Below are positions 24,042 through 33,169 of a DNA stretch of 38,033 nucleotides, one piece after another. Source of the stretch: CAG-390 sp045546615. GTDB lineage: Bacteria > Bacillota > Clostridia > Oscillospirales > CAG-272. The position numbers were made by a program, and so were the translations under genes. The notes under the pieces were generated by a model. It was given only the letters and a program-made list of their open reading frames with translations, did no database searches and had not been told where the DNA came from. Numbering within the stretch: position 1 is the first letter of the stretch; every line of letters starts with the position of its first letter. The stretch lies in the NCBI GenBank assembly GCA_045546615.1, contig JAZQDD010000054.1:1-38033 (forward strand). Reading direction: 5' to 3'.

Positions 24042-26381
24042 TTAATATGATACGTCTATATAAATAGGATAGTGGTCGGAGAGCTTCTTACTATCGTAAA
24101 CGTGGTAGCTATCGACAGTAAAGTTCATATTTTTAACGAAGACGTAATCAAGCACGTCGCCTGTCTCAAACGTCCCGTGATTGTAGTCATCACCGGAGGA
24201 CGCCAGCTTTGCGGCGTTCTTGAAGCCCTTGGTATTTACGACGTAATTATAGCCCGTAGAGCCAATTCCGCCGTTAAAATCACCCGTAAAGAAGGTGGGA
24301 AGATTGTTAACGCTTGACGGCAGTGCCTTGAAGAGGTATTCAAGCTGTTGCTTTCTGATAGAACCGCTGTTGTGGTCAAGGTGCGTATTGATGTGGACGT
24401 ATGTATATCCGTCCTGCTTGTTTTGCAATATTACGTAGGTTACTATCCTGCGATATTCCGCACCTTCCACCTTGGAAACCTCATTGGGAGTTGCGGTGAG
24501 CCACTTTGTGCCGTAGCCAAGGACTTTATACTTGTTCTTTTTATAGAATATCGCGCTATGCTCGCCGCTTGAGCCGCCATCTCTGCCTAATCCCACACAG
24601 GCATACTCACTGCCAAGCTTGCTCTTGAGTGTATCCATCCAAGATTTTGTAGCCTCCTGAACACCGAACGAATCGGGAGAAAGCGCCGCAATAGTGTTAC
24701 ACACGGGATCTTTTCTTCCGCTTGTATTAGAACACTTCACGTTAAAGCTCATAATGCGAAGCTCCTTGGGGCTTGCATCGGGAGTTGTAGTAGAATCTCC
24801 TGAAGGAGCAGTGGTTTTTTCGCTCTCGGGAACATACACGGTCTCAAGTTTAGGGGCGCTCATCTGTGCCTTGATAGCGGCAATAGAAGCCTCAGCAGTA
24901 GCGGCGTCAACCTTGGTAGCGCCCGAAACGGTGGTAGAACCGCTTACGAAGGTACAAGCGGTAGCGGAAACCTTACCACTCTTCTTGGGAAGCGCGATAG
25001 CGTCAGCGGTAGTTCCCTTGGAATCAGAGGTTATTTTACCGGTATTTACGCAATTTTTGAGAGTGAATACGCTGTCTGCGCTGTCAGTTCTGATAGCGAA
25101 TGCGGCAGCTCCGTAATGCTCGGAGGTGTTGGTGGTGATAAGGGTGATGTCACCGGTGTTTGCGCAGTCGGTAAGGGTTACAACAACCTTGCCCTTGGCA
25201 GTACCGATGATACCTGCGGCGTTACTGCCCTTCTGACCGTTAAGTTTGGACTCAACGAGAATGTCGCCGTTGTTGATAACGCGAGTCATCTTGCCCTCGA
25301 GAGCACCGTTGGTGCAGATGATACCGCCGGCGTAGTTCTTGTTACCGGTGATCTTGCCGTTGTTTACAACGTCGGTGAAGTCGATGGTGAGAGTACCCTC
25401 ACCGTTAGCGAAGATACCCGCGGCCTGGTTATTGGTCTGGATATCGCCGTTGTTCACACAAGAGATCATGGTAAGCTTTACGTTGCCGCTGTTAGTAGCA
25501 ACAAAGCCTGCGGCGAGCTTGGTAGCATCAGCAACGTCAACGTTGTTTATAACGTCCCTGATGGTTACGTTAGCATCGCCCTGAATCGTGTGGATGATGG
25601 GGGATTGGGTGATGGGAGCAGAGGCGGCAGTCTGGAAGTTCTTAAGAGTAGCGTCGCCGCTTACTACTGCGAACATAGTTGTCTCAACGGTTATGGTCTT
25701 GCCGTTACCGTCGAAAGTTCCCGCAAAGGACTCGATGGTGGAGTTAGCGGTTACGTCAGCGGTAAGCTTGATGCTTGCCGCGGGATTATTAGCGATAGCC
25801 GCAACAACATCTTCCCAAGTAGCGCACGCGATCACGGAAGGATCAAGGGGATTGGAAGGAGCAACAGTAGTCTCGGGGGCTTTTGTTGTTTCGGGAGCCT
25901 TTGTTGTCTCGGGAGCTTTAGTTGTCTCGGGAGCTTTCGTAGTCTCGGGAGCCTTTGTTGTCTCGGGAGCTTTAGTTGTCTCGGGAGCTTTAGTTGTCTC
26001 GGGAGCTTTTGTTGTTTCGGGAGCCTTTGTTGTCTCCGGAGCTTTCGTAGTCTCGGGAGCTTTTGTGGTCTCGGGAGCTTTTGTGGTCTCGGGAGCTATC
26101 GTAGTCTCGGGGGCTTTTGTTGTCTCGGGAGCTTTAGTTGTCTCGGGAGCTATTGTTGTCTCGGGAGCTTTCGTTGTCTCGGGAGCTTTCGTTGTCTCGG
26201 GAGCTATCGTAGTCTCGGGAGCTATCGTAGTCTCGGGAGCTTTCGTTGTCTCGGGAGCCTTTGTTGTCTCGGGCGCTACTGTTGTAGCAGGTGTCGTGTC
26301 AACGTTACCGCCGCTACAAGCACAGAGCATGAAGAGCATTGCAAAAATGAATGATAAAAGTCTAATCGTTTTCTTTGTCAT
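24042..26381 (-). CDS. EEP-domain lipoprotein 2 with hexapeptide repeats and beta-repeat domain
   Basis: A 779-residue lipoprotein. Order: signal peptide with lipobox LCAC (Cys22); about 23 tandem hexapeptides ETT(K/I)AP (about 30-175); a repeat domain with Asn/Gly turns such as CVNNGDI, AGGI and VINNGDI (about 180-490), resembling right-handed beta-helix or GLUG-type repeats; and an EEP domain (about 525-779) with intact SFNVKC, VQEAT, HINTHLD, GDFNG and SDHYP motifs. The Pro/Thr spacer would lift the enzyme away from the membrane through the cell wall. Start at 26381 follows GAGGAAA. The catalytic part is nearly identical to EEP 3, while the signal peptide matches EEP 1. Confidence 0.88.
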   Translation of the reverse strand: MTKKTIRLLSFIFAMLFMLCACSGGNVDTTPATTVAPETTKAPETTKAPETTIAPETTIAPETTKAPETTKAPETTIAPETTKAPETTKAPETTIAPETTKAPETTKAPETTKAPETTKAPETTKAPETTKAPETTKAPETTKAPETTKAPETTKAPETTKAPETTKAPETTVAPSNPLDPSVIACATWEDVVAAIANNPAASIKLTADVTANSTIESFAGTFDGNGKTITVETTMFAVVSGDATLKNFQTAASAPITQSPIIHTIQGDANVTIRDVINNVDVADATKLAAGFVATNSGNVKLTMISCVNNGDIQTNNQAAGIFANGEGTLTIDFTDVVNNGKITGNKNYAGGIICTNGALEGKMTRVINNGDILVESKLNGQKGSNAAGIIGTAKGKVVVTLTDCANTGDITLITTNTSEHYGAAAFAIRTDSADSVFTLKNCVNTGKITSDSKGTTADAIALPKKSGKVSATACTFVSGSTTVSGATKVDAATAEASIAAIKAQMSAPKLETVYVPESEKTTAPSGDSTTTPDASPKELRIMSFNVKCSNTSGRKDPVCNTIAALSPDSFGVQEATKSWMDTLKSKLGSEYACVGLGRDGGSSGEHSAIFYKKNKYKVLGYGTKWLTATPNEVSKVEGAEYRRIVTYVILQNKQDGYTYVHINTHLDHNSGSIRKQQLEYLFKALPSSVNNLPTFFTGDFNGGIGSTGYNYVVNTKGFKNAAKLASSGDDYNHGTFETGDVLDYVFVKNMNFTVDSYHVYDSKKLSDHYPIYIDVSY
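25866..26281 (-). repeat. In-frame 18-bp tandem repeat coding ETT(K/I)AP
   Basis: About 23 copies of an 18-bp unit, read on the plus strand as TCGGGAGC followed by TTN-GTNGTC. Copies differ mostly at third codon positions, so the array is not brand new, but blocks of copies are identical. Copy number is likely variable between strains and may be mis-assembled. Confidence 0.9.
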
Positions 26382-26403
26382 AATTATTTTCCTCAAGAAT
26401 TTT

Positions 26404-27675
26404 TTAATATGATACGTCTATATAAATAGGATAGTGGTCGGAGAGCTTCTTTTTATCGTAAACGTGGTAGCTCTCAACGGTAAAGTTCATATTTTTAACA
26501 AAGATATAATCGAGCACGCCGCCTGTCTCAAACGTATCGTGCTTGTAATTATCACCCGACGATGCGAGCTGTGCGGCGTTTTTAAAGCCCTTGGTACTCA
26601 CAACGTAATTGTAGCCCGTAGAGCCGATCCCACCGTTAAAATCACCCGTGAAGAAGGTTGGGAGACCGTCAACGGTTGGCGGCAGTGCCTTGAATAGGTA
26701 TTCAAGCTGTTGTTTTCTGATAGAGCCGCTGTTATGGTCAAGGTGGGTATTGATGTGTACGTAGGTGTATCCGTCCTGCTTATTCTGCAGTATTATGTAA
26801 GTTACGATCCTGCGATACTCAGCATCGGGCACTTTGGAAACTTCGTTTGGAGTTGCACTGAGCCACTTTGTTCCATATCCGAGAACTTTGTATTTGTTCT
26901 TCTTGTAGAATATCGCGCTATGCTCGCCGCTTGAGCCACCGTCTCTGCCATAGCCTACACAGCCATACTCACTGCCGAGCTTGCTCTTGAGCGTATCCAT
27001 CCATCCTTTTGTAGCCTCTTGAACGCCGAAAGAATCGGGAGAAAGCTCCGAAATGGTATTGCACACAGGGTCTTTCCTGCCGCTTGTATTAGCACACAGG
27101 ACATTAAAGCTCATTATACGAAGTCCCGTGGGTTCAGCCTCGAACTTTGCCTCGTCTGCGGTAATATAGGCAATCTTGTCGGCGGTCTTACCCTCTATAG
27201 CGGCAAGGAAAAGGTCTACCGCCTTAACTATTCCCGCAGAGGATGCGCCGGAAATAACTACCTTACGTCCGATGACGGAAAAACCGTATCGGTCGGTGCC
27301 GAGAGTGTTCAAAAACTCGGTGCTTTCTGCGCGGTTCGTATTGCCGATCAGTATTTCATAATCAGTAGCCTTGGGCATATCGCCGTCATTGGAAACCTTG
27401 ACCGCGTCGCCCCATTTTCCGGTCAAAATCCCCTTGAGTCTGACAGCCGCAGCCTGAACACTTGTGGTTGTGCTTTGAGGACGAATAACAATGTACTTTG
27501 CAAGGTCTGCTGACAGCACCGCGTTTTCGGGAGGCAGCTCTGCAGTTGTGTCATCCGCACTCGATATGTCGGTAGGTGTAGTAGCATCAGCCTGATCGGG
27601 TATACCGAAATCACATGAAACAACGAGCATCAGTATAGCAAAAAGCAATGAAAAAAATCTTAAGCTTCTTTTCAT
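26404..27675 (-). CDS. EEP-domain lipoprotein 3 with GH67-N-like domain
   Basis: A 423-residue lipoprotein: signal peptide with lipobox VVSC (Cys21), a short Thr/Ala linker, a domain of about 115 residues (about 60-175), and the EEP domain (about 185-423). The middle domain has DYEILIGNTNR, YGFSVIGRKVVISG and AGIVKAVDLFL, the pattern of the alpha-glucuronidase (GH67) N-terminal-like domain seen in many carbohydrate-related proteins. EEP catalytic motifs are intact. It starts 3 nt after the phosphotransferase stop, so it belongs to the polymer operon. Confidence 0.88.
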   Translation of the reverse strand: MKRSLRFFSLLFAILMLVVSCDFGIPDQADATTPTDISSADDTTAELPPENAVLSADLAKYIVIRPQSTTTSVQAAAVRLKGILTGKWGDAVKVSNDGDMPKATDYEILIGNTNRAESTEFLNTLGTDRYGFSVIGRKVVISGASSAGIVKAVDLFLAAIEGKTADKIAYITADEAKFEAEPTGLRIMSFNVLCANTSGRKDPVCNTISELSPDSFGVQEATKGWMDTLKSKLGSEYGCVGYGRDGGSSGEHSAIFYKKNKYKVLGYGTKWLSATPNEVSKVPDAEYRRIVTYIILQNKQDGYTYVHINTHLDHNSGSIRKQQLEYLFKALPPTVDGLPTFFTGDFNGGIGSTGYNYVVSTKGFKNAAQLASSGDNYKHDTFETGGVLDYIFVKNMNFTVESYHVYDKKKLSDHYPIYIDVSY

Positions 27676-27678
27676 AAT

Positions 27679-28902
27679 CTACACTCCTTGTAAACCGTTT
27701 TTCAACGTTTCGTAAATGCGTTGACAATTATTTTTATCGTATATTTCAAAAAAGTTTTTATGCGCTGTCAAAAATTCATCACTCGGAGAAAGTCCGCGCG
27801 CATAGAGCGCGTCAAGCGCCTCTATCGTTTCATCAAGAGTAGTGACAACACTTCCAAGCCCGGAGTTTCTGTAGCTGAAATAACCCTTTGCATACTGCGC
27901 CTCAAAGAAACGCTTCTCATCGAACTGATAAAACAGCACGGGCTTTTGCATATAGGCAAAGTCAAGCGCGACACTCGAATAATCGGTTATCATGACCGCG
28001 GAATCGATAAGAAGCTCCCGTATACCGTACCTCTTGTTATCCGCAATATGCACCCTCTCGCAATCCGTGCTGAAATGCTCGATATATTTTTGCATATTTC
28101 GGTGCGGATAGAAATACAGCTCAAGGTCATATTTTTGCAAAACCTCGGCAAGCCGCGGTGAGGAGATAAGCTCCTGATATTTCTGATAATACTCGGTTTT
28201 TGTAAAATCCGAGGTATCCTCATATTTATTGGAATACTCGTTTTTCGAGGATATCCACTCACGCCAGCTCGGCATTAGCAAGACCTTATTACGATTGGCG
28301 GGTTCAGCAGTATGGTAATCGTCAAACCTTGCGAATCCGAGATATGCAACGTGTCCATCGGGATATCCGAATTCTTTTTTCACATACTCGTATTCGGGCT
28401 TTGCTCCGCAGATAAAAAGACGCATTTTAGTGTTTTCGTAAAAGAGCCATTCGCCGCGGTTAATCGTTATTCCGTGCTGAAGAAAGATAAATTTGCTTTT
28501 TATTATCCCAAATACCTCAAGGGCATAGCACACAGCCGCGCCCGGCTTGCTTGCTTTTTGCGTACCGATGTTGTATTCACAGCAAAAATAAAGCATCCAA
28601 TGCATTATACTGCCGTGTTTGACCGTTTTTCCGACACTTCTGACCTTTTCAAACGCCGGAGAATTATACTTTATCGCATATCTGCAATCGATCTCGGGAT
28701 GCTCACGGCAAAGATAACTGAAAAAGCAAAATCCGTTATCGCACGCTTCGTTTTTATCCTCACAAACGAGCCATATCTTTTTCTTTTTGATCTTCAGATA
28801 AATTTTATATATCAGCGCGGGAAAAAGCGAAAGCAACATCAAAAACGCCTGCCAGAAATCCTCTGCTTTAAGATAATTCAGCTCGTGCAATATTTTTCGC
28901 AT
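27679..28902 (-). CDS. CDP-glycerol glycerophosphotransferase-like protein (TagB/TagF family)
   Basis: About 407 residues, a membrane-associated cytoplasmic transferase of the Glyphos_transf family. These enzymes move glycerol phosphate, ribitol phosphate or similar groups from CDP donors onto lipid-linked glycans, as in teichoic acid assembly. Diagnostic segments are FLQHGITI, the MPSWREW loop, YPHRNMQKY and ITDYSSVALDFAYMQKPVLF. An N-terminal amphipathic or hydrophobic helix (AFLMLLSLFPALIYKIYLKIKKKK) may dock it to the membrane. ATG at 28902 follows GGAAGG; an upstream in-frame start overlaps the previous gene spacing less well. Neighbours GT2 and GH43 support a surface polymer role. Confidence 0.88.
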   Translation of the reverse strand: MRKILHELNYLKAEDFWQAFLMLLSLFPALIYKIYLKIKKKKIWLVCEDKNEACDNGFCFFSYLCREHPEIDCRYAIKYNSPAFEKVRSVGKTVKHGSIMHWMLYFCCEYNIGTQKASKPGAAVCYALEVFGIIKSKFIFLQHGITINRGEWLFYENTKMRLFICGAKPEYEYVKKEFGYPDGHVAYLGFARFDDYHTAEPANRNKVLLMPSWREWISSKNEYSNKYEDTSDFTKTEYYQKYQELISSPRLAEVLQKYDLELYFYPHRNMQKYIEHFSTDCERVHIADNKRYGIRELLIDSAVMITDYSSVALDFAYMQKPVLFYQFDEKRFFEAQYAKGYFSYRNSGLGSVVTTLDETIEALDALYARGLSPSDEFLTAHKNFFEIYDKNNCQRIYETLKNGLQGV

Positions 28903-28938
28903 AAACCGATCCCTTCCTGCCCTTGGGGGCAAGCGATA

Positions 28939-29940
28939 TTATTTTTTGATTTTTCCAAGCCAAAACGGCAGCGTACATACGCCGACAAGAGTCCCCAGAC
29001 CATAGCTCAAATGCAAGAGCAAAAACAAAATGGGGAGCGCAAGCTTTGCAAGGGAAAATCCACCACTTACAAGCTCATATACAGTCATACCCAGCACAGA
29101 TACGGTATACATTCCCCACATCAATGCAGAAAGTTGCCAAATGCCAAGCAGTGCAAGTACACTTGTGGCTAATATAGCCAGCACAAAGGCAAGCGGAACA
29201 AGATGGAAATGTGAAACACTGCCGGGGGTGACGGCGATAGTTCTTCCTACCCACAAGCCATTCAAAAACTTCTGTCTGAGCATTCCCCTGAGCGTATTTC
29301 TCGTATGCTGATACGATACTATATCCGGATCATAGCATATTTTATAGCCCGCTTGACGGATTCGATAACTCATATCGTTGTCCTCGGTACGCGTGAGAGC
29401 CTCATTGTATCTGCCAACCTTATCGTACACGGCACGGCGGTAAAAGCCGTGGAATACCGACGTTGTATAGCATTTTTTCGAGCTGTTTCGGTATACGGCA
29501 ATTCCGCTTCCGAATACAGACTGCTCCGCGGCAAGCAAGGTACGCTTCCACGGCGTTTCGCCATCTATTACGTTTGGACGTGCGCCGCCGCAAACATCCT
29601 CACCACTATTTAACAAAGCAACGTTTTTAGATATAAAGTCGGTGGGTATAGTTGCGTGGGCATCTATCCTCACAACGGCATCACCGCTGTAATTATCAAG
29701 CATGATATTACATCCGCACGGAAGAGTCTTTTTGGGATTATCGAAAACTTTTACTGAAAAATACCCATACTCCTGCGCGGCAAAATCTTTCATTATATCT
29801 TTTGTTCCATCGGTGGAAAGGCTGTCAATGAGAAGTATCTCCGTCTTTTCTCTTGGATAGTCCTGCGCGACAAGGTCAGCAAGCAGGGTTGGCAAGGCAG
29901 TTGCCTCATTATAGGCAACCACAGCAACGGTAACTATCAT
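28939..29940 (-). CDS. Glycosyltransferase family 2, membrane-attached (ExoA-like)
   Basis: A 333-residue GT-A fold transferase. The N-terminal nucleotide-sugar part has VAVVAYNEATALP, LLIDSLSTDGT and the metal region RIDAHA (DxD equivalent), with the catalytic TEDND later. Two or three membrane helices occur at about 245-320, as in succinoglycan ExoA-type enzymes. It adds a sugar to a lipid-linked intermediate at the inner membrane face. It lies 11 nt after the GH43 gene and 36 nt before the phosphotransferase. Confidence 0.9.
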   Translation of the reverse strand: MIVTVAVVAYNEATALPTLLADLVAQDYPREKTEILLIDSLSTDGTKDIMKDFAAQEYGYFSVKVFDNPKKTLPCGCNIMLDNYSGDAVVRIDAHATIPTDFISKNVALLNSGEDVCGGARPNVIDGETPWKRTLLAAEQSVFGSGIAVYRNSSKKCYTTSVFHGFYRRAVYDKVGRYNEALTRTEDNDMSYRIRQAGYKICYDPDIVSYQHTRNTLRGMLRQKFLNGLWVGRTIAVTPGSVSHFHLVPLAFVLAILATSVLALLGIWQLSALMWGMYTVSVLGMTVYELVSGGFSLAKLALPILFLLLHLSYGLGTLVGVCTLPFWLGKIKK

Positions 29941-29951
29941 AAGTTCTCCTC

Positions 29952-30848
29952 TCAGAATATCTCCTGTTTAATAATACCGTTCTCCTCGGTAAAGCGCACC
30001 TCTCCGATACAAGTACGCCTATCCTCACCGGGGTGTGAGGGGTGAGTCTGAACGTGGAAGGAAGTCATGAGTTTTCCTTCCTTACTCGTGAAAAACGCAT
30101 TGTGTCCCGCACCGAAAAGCTCATCACGGCAGGACAGCACGGGGTTTGCCTCGGGATGTTTTACCCAAGGACCGAGCGGTGAATCCGACTGCGCGATGCA
30201 AATAGCGTATCTGTTGGTCGCATAGTGGTTTGCGGAATAATTCATAACGTACTTGTCACCAACCTTGATCACGGTCGGTCCTTCGTTCCAGAGCTTACCA
30301 CAGCTCTTTGATTTAAGCTCCCAGTCAAACTCCGGGGTGGTCATCAATTTATGCTCACCGATAGCGCGGGTGAGGGTATCGTCCAGCTCAACACAGTATG
30401 TCTGGCTTGTCTTGATTCCATCGACTATATTCTGACCGCAATCGCGTGAATAATAGAAATAATTTCCCTCGTCGGTAACAAGAACCGAACCGTCGATGGT
30501 AGAGTAACCGAGATCGAACATAGGCTTGCCCCAGACGTCAACAAAGGGGCCTTCGGGACTGTCAGAGGTAGCAACACCCAGATACAAGGTACGATCGTTT
30601 TTGGTTATTCTTGCAGTATAGTGCATAACGAACTTGCCGTTATGGTAAACCACCTCGGGCGCCCAAAAGTTGACGTCACCCCAGTGCTTTGTTGCGTCAA
30701 AGCAAACCTTGGGCTCACTCCAATTAACAAGGTCAGTGCTTTTCCAAACGTAAAAGCCCTTGATAAAACTTGTGGCATAGCAATAATAAACGCCCTCATG
30801 CAAAACGATCTGAGGATCGCCGATATATGTGATATCTGTAATAATCAT
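29952..30848 (-). CDS. Glycoside hydrolase family 43 protein
   Basis: A 298-residue five-bladed beta-propeller enzyme without a signal peptide, hence cytoplasmic. The catalytic base Asp is in GDPQIVLHEG, the pKa-modulating Asp in TIDGSVLV, and the acid Glu in WNEGPTVIK. GAGHNAFF supplies the conserved active-site His. Family members act as beta-xylosidases or alpha-L-arabinofuranosidases on short oligosaccharides. GGAGG lies 8 nt before ATG at 30848. It heads the operon of polymer and EEP genes, which is unusual for a catabolic GH43. Confidence 0.9.
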   Translation of the reverse strand: MIITDITYIGDPQIVLHEGVYYCYATSFIKGFYVWKSTDLVNWSEPKVCFDATKHWGDVNFWAPEVVYHNGKFVMHYTARITKNDRTLYLGVATSDSPEGPFVDVWGKPMFDLGYSTIDGSVLVTDEGNYFYYSRDCGQNIVDGIKTSQTYCVELDDTLTRAIGEHKLMTTPEFDWELKSKSCGKLWNEGPTVIKVGDKYVMNYSANHYATNRYAICIAQSDSPLGPWVKHPEANPVLSCRDELFGAGHNAFFTSKEGKLMTSFHVQTHPSHPGEDRRTCIGEVRFTEENGIIKQEIF

Positions 30849-30885
30849 TTTCTTTTCCTCCAAATTGGCATAATTACCTTTGTAA

Positions 30886-30914
30886 ATTGTACCACATTAT
30901 ATTAAAATTGTCAA
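30886..30914 (-). promoter_or_regulatory. Promoter of the GH43-GT2-EEP operon
   Basis: Minus strand TTGACA (30914-30909), 17 nt, TACAAT (30891-30886). It is the only clear promoter seen for the six minus-strand genes down to the terminator at 23041. Confidence 0.85.
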
Positions 30915-30967
30915 CCTCCAACAATGAAAATAGTCATCATTTTCATTTCTTTGTCGACACCGTTATA

Positions 30968-30996
30968 TTGACTTTATATTATATTTGTGTTAGAAT
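30968..30996 (+). promoter_or_regulatory. Promoter of the pyruvate formate-lyase operon
   Basis: TTGACT (30968-30973), 17 nt, TAGAAT (30991-30996) preceded by TGT (extended -10). AAGGAGA at 31024-31030 precedes the start at 31039. Confidence 0.8.
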
Positions 30997-31038
30997 ATAT
31001 ATAAACTATGCAAATAACCTTTTAAGGAGACTAAATAT

Positions 31039-33150
31039 ATGACTTATAAATATCAGGGCTGGGAAGGCTTTGAGGGTGGTACGTGGACAAAGGAGATACA
31101 CGTCCGAAGCTTTATTCGCCACAATTACGAACCTTACGACGGAAACGAGGACTTCCTTGAAGCCCCTACCGAAAACACAAAAAAGCTCTGGGAACAGGTC
31201 TGCGAGCTGTTCCGCCAGGAGCGCGAGGCGGGCGGCGTTCTCGATATGGATACCGATATAATTTCCACTATCAACTCACACGCCCCCGGTTACATTGACA
31301 AGGATAGGGAAAAAATTGTCGGCTTGCAGACCGACAAGCCCTTAAAGCGCGCCTTTATGCCATACGGCGGCATTCGTACAGCCGAGCGCGCCTGCACGGA
31401 CAACGGCTACGAGATAGACCCGAAGCTCAAGGAGTTTTTCACCATTCACAGAAAAACGCACAACGCGGGCGTTTTTGACGTTTACACGCCCGAAATGCGC
31501 GCCTGCCGTTCCAGCCATATAATCACGGGACTGCCCGATGCATACGGCAGAGGACGTATTATAGGCGACTATCGCCGCGTTGCTCTCTACGGCGTGGATT
31601 TTCTCATCCGCGACAAGCAAGAGGAGAAAAAGACCACCCGCTCCGCAATGTACAGCGAGATAATCCAACAGCGCGAGGAGCTTGCCGAGCAAATACGCGC
31701 ACTTGAGGAGCTTAAAAAGATGGCGCTCTCCTACGGCTACGATATTTCCGAGCCGGCGCGTGACACAAAGGAAGCGATACAGTGGCTCTATTTCGGCTAC
31801 CTTGCCGCAATAAAGGAGCAAAACGGCGCGGCAATGTCCCTCGGACGTACTTCGACCTTCCTTGATATATACGCACAGCGCGACCTCAAAAACGGAAGAT
31901 ACACCGAAGCCGAGATACAGGAAATGGTAGACCATTTCATTATGAAACTGCGCCTTGTTAAATTTGCGCGCACACCCGAATATAACGCACTTTTCTCGGG
32001 AGACCCGCAGTGGGTGACCGAGTCCATCGGCGGCTTTGGCATAGACGGGCGCCACATGGTAACGAAGATGTCCTTCCGCTACCTACACACGCTTGTAAAC
32101 CTCGGCCCGTCCCCGGAGCCGAACCTCACGGTTCTTTGGTCGGTAAATCTCCCCTCCAACTTCAAGCGCTATTGCGCACGCATCTCCATTGAAACGTCCT
32201 CGCTCCAATACGAGAACGATGACCTCATGCGCTTTACCCACGGCGACGACTACGCTATTGCGTGCTGTGTTTCCTCAATGCGCATAGGCAAGGAAATGCA
32301 GTTCTTCGGCGCGCGGGCTAACCTTGCAAAATGTCTGTTGTACGCAATAAACGGCGGCGTAGACGAAATTTCTCACAAGCAGGTCGGACCCGAATACCGC
32401 CCCATCACCTCGGAATATCTCGATTATGACGAGGTAATGAACAAGTACAGGGACATGATGACGTGGCTTGCGGGCGTTTACGTTAACACCCTAAACGTCA
32501 TCCACTACATGCACGATAAATATTGCTACGAAAAACTGCAAATGGCTCTCCACGATAAGGAAGTCACCCGTTGGTTCGCCACGGGAATTGCGGGACTTTC
32601 CGTAGTTGCGGACTCACTCTCGGCAATAAAATACGCACGCGTGCGCGTTATACGCGATGAAACAGGGCTTGCGGTTGATTACGAGGTCGAGGGCGATTTT
32701 CCCAAGTTCGGCAACGACGACGACAGGGTAGACAGCATAGCTCGTGATATAGTCCATGAATTCATGGAAGCCGTAAGACGCAACCACACCTACCGCAGAA
32801 GTATCCCCACCACGTCCATACTTACAATAACGTCCAACGTCGTGTACGGTAAGGCAACCGGCTCTACCCCCGACGGAAGAAAGGGCGGCGAGGCGTTCGC
32901 CCCCGGTGCTAACCCCATGCACCGCCGCGACACGCACGGTGCGGTGGCATCCCTCTCATCCGTCTCCAAGCTCCCCTTTATCGACGCGCAGGACGGTATT
33001 TCCAACACGTTTTCGATAATCCCCGGCGCGCTCGGCAAGGAGGACCGCATCTTCACGGGCGAGCTTGACGTAGACGCTTGCGGCGGTGCTTGCTCCGTCC
33101 CCACGCTTTTCGCGGGACTTGACGATGCAGTTGACACGGACAAAAACTGA
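31039..33150 (+). CDS. pflB: Pyruvate formate-lyase large part, lacking the glycyl radical domain
   Basis: A 703-residue protein matching the body of pyruvate formate-lyase, which splits pyruvate with CoA into acetyl-CoA and formate in anaerobes. The catalytic Cys pair is C409-C410 (IACCVSSM), and the N-terminal WEGFEGGTWTKEI, the middle PSPEPNLTVLW and GSTPDGRKGGEAFAPGANPMH are typical. It ends at VDTDKN, about 50-60 residues before the usual end. The missing C-terminal segment with RVSGYA is encoded by the next gene, which has its own ribosome site. The two are in different frames, but the separate AAAGGAG and a 25-residue tail on the large part speak for a true split rather than a frameshift. 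Strong own promoter; first of a four-gene operon. Confidence 0.92.
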   Translation: MTYKYQGWEGFEGGTWTKEIHVRSFIRHNYEPYDGNEDFLEAPTENTKKLWEQVCELFRQEREAGGVLDMDTDIISTINSHAPGYIDKDREKIVGLQTDKPLKRAFMPYGGIRTAERACTDNGYEIDPKLKEFFTIHRKTHNAGVFDVYTPEMRACRSSHIITGLPDAYGRGRIIGDYRRVALYGVDFLIRDKQEEKKTTRSAMYSEIIQQREELAEQIRALEELKKMALSYGYDISEPARDTKEAIQWLYFGYLAAIKEQNGAAMSLGRTSTFLDIYAQRDLKNGRYTEAEIQEMVDHFIMKLRLVKFARTPEYNALFSGDPQWVTESIGGFGIDGRHMVTKMSFRYLHTLVNLGPSPEPNLTVLWSVNLPSNFKRYCARISIETSSLQYENDDLMRFTHGDDYAIACCVSSMRIGKEMQFFGARANLAKCLLYAINGGVDEISHKQVGPEYRPITSEYLDYDEVMNKYRDMMTWLAGVYVNTLNVIHYMHDKYCYEKLQMALHDKEVTRWFATGIAGLSVVADSLSAIKYARVRVIRDETGLAVDYEVEGDFPKFGNDDDRVDSIARDIVHEFMEAVRRNHTYRRSIPTTSILTITSNVVYGKATGSTPDGRKGGEAFAPGANPMHRRDTHGAVASLSSVSKLPFIDAQDGISNTFSIIPGALGKEDRIFTGELDVDACGGACSVPTLFAGLDDAVDTDKN

Positions 33151-33169
33151 TCTCGAAAGGAGAAAAACA

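Noticed and set aside
25116..26354. Long open frame on the plus strand with GSFCCLGS-type repeats
   Set aside because: It is the mirror of the ETTKAP repeat coding region; the minus-strand frame has a signal peptide, a ribosome site and catalytic motifs.
23102..30848. Anti-phage defence island built on EEP nucleases
   Set aside because: All three EEP proteins carry lipoprotein signal peptides and so act outside the cell; no helicase, sensor or other defence gene is present.
33086..33169. Longer N-terminus for the glycyl radical gene
   Set aside because: It would overlap the pflB end out of frame; AAAGGAG directly before the ATG at 33170 and the family alignment set the start.
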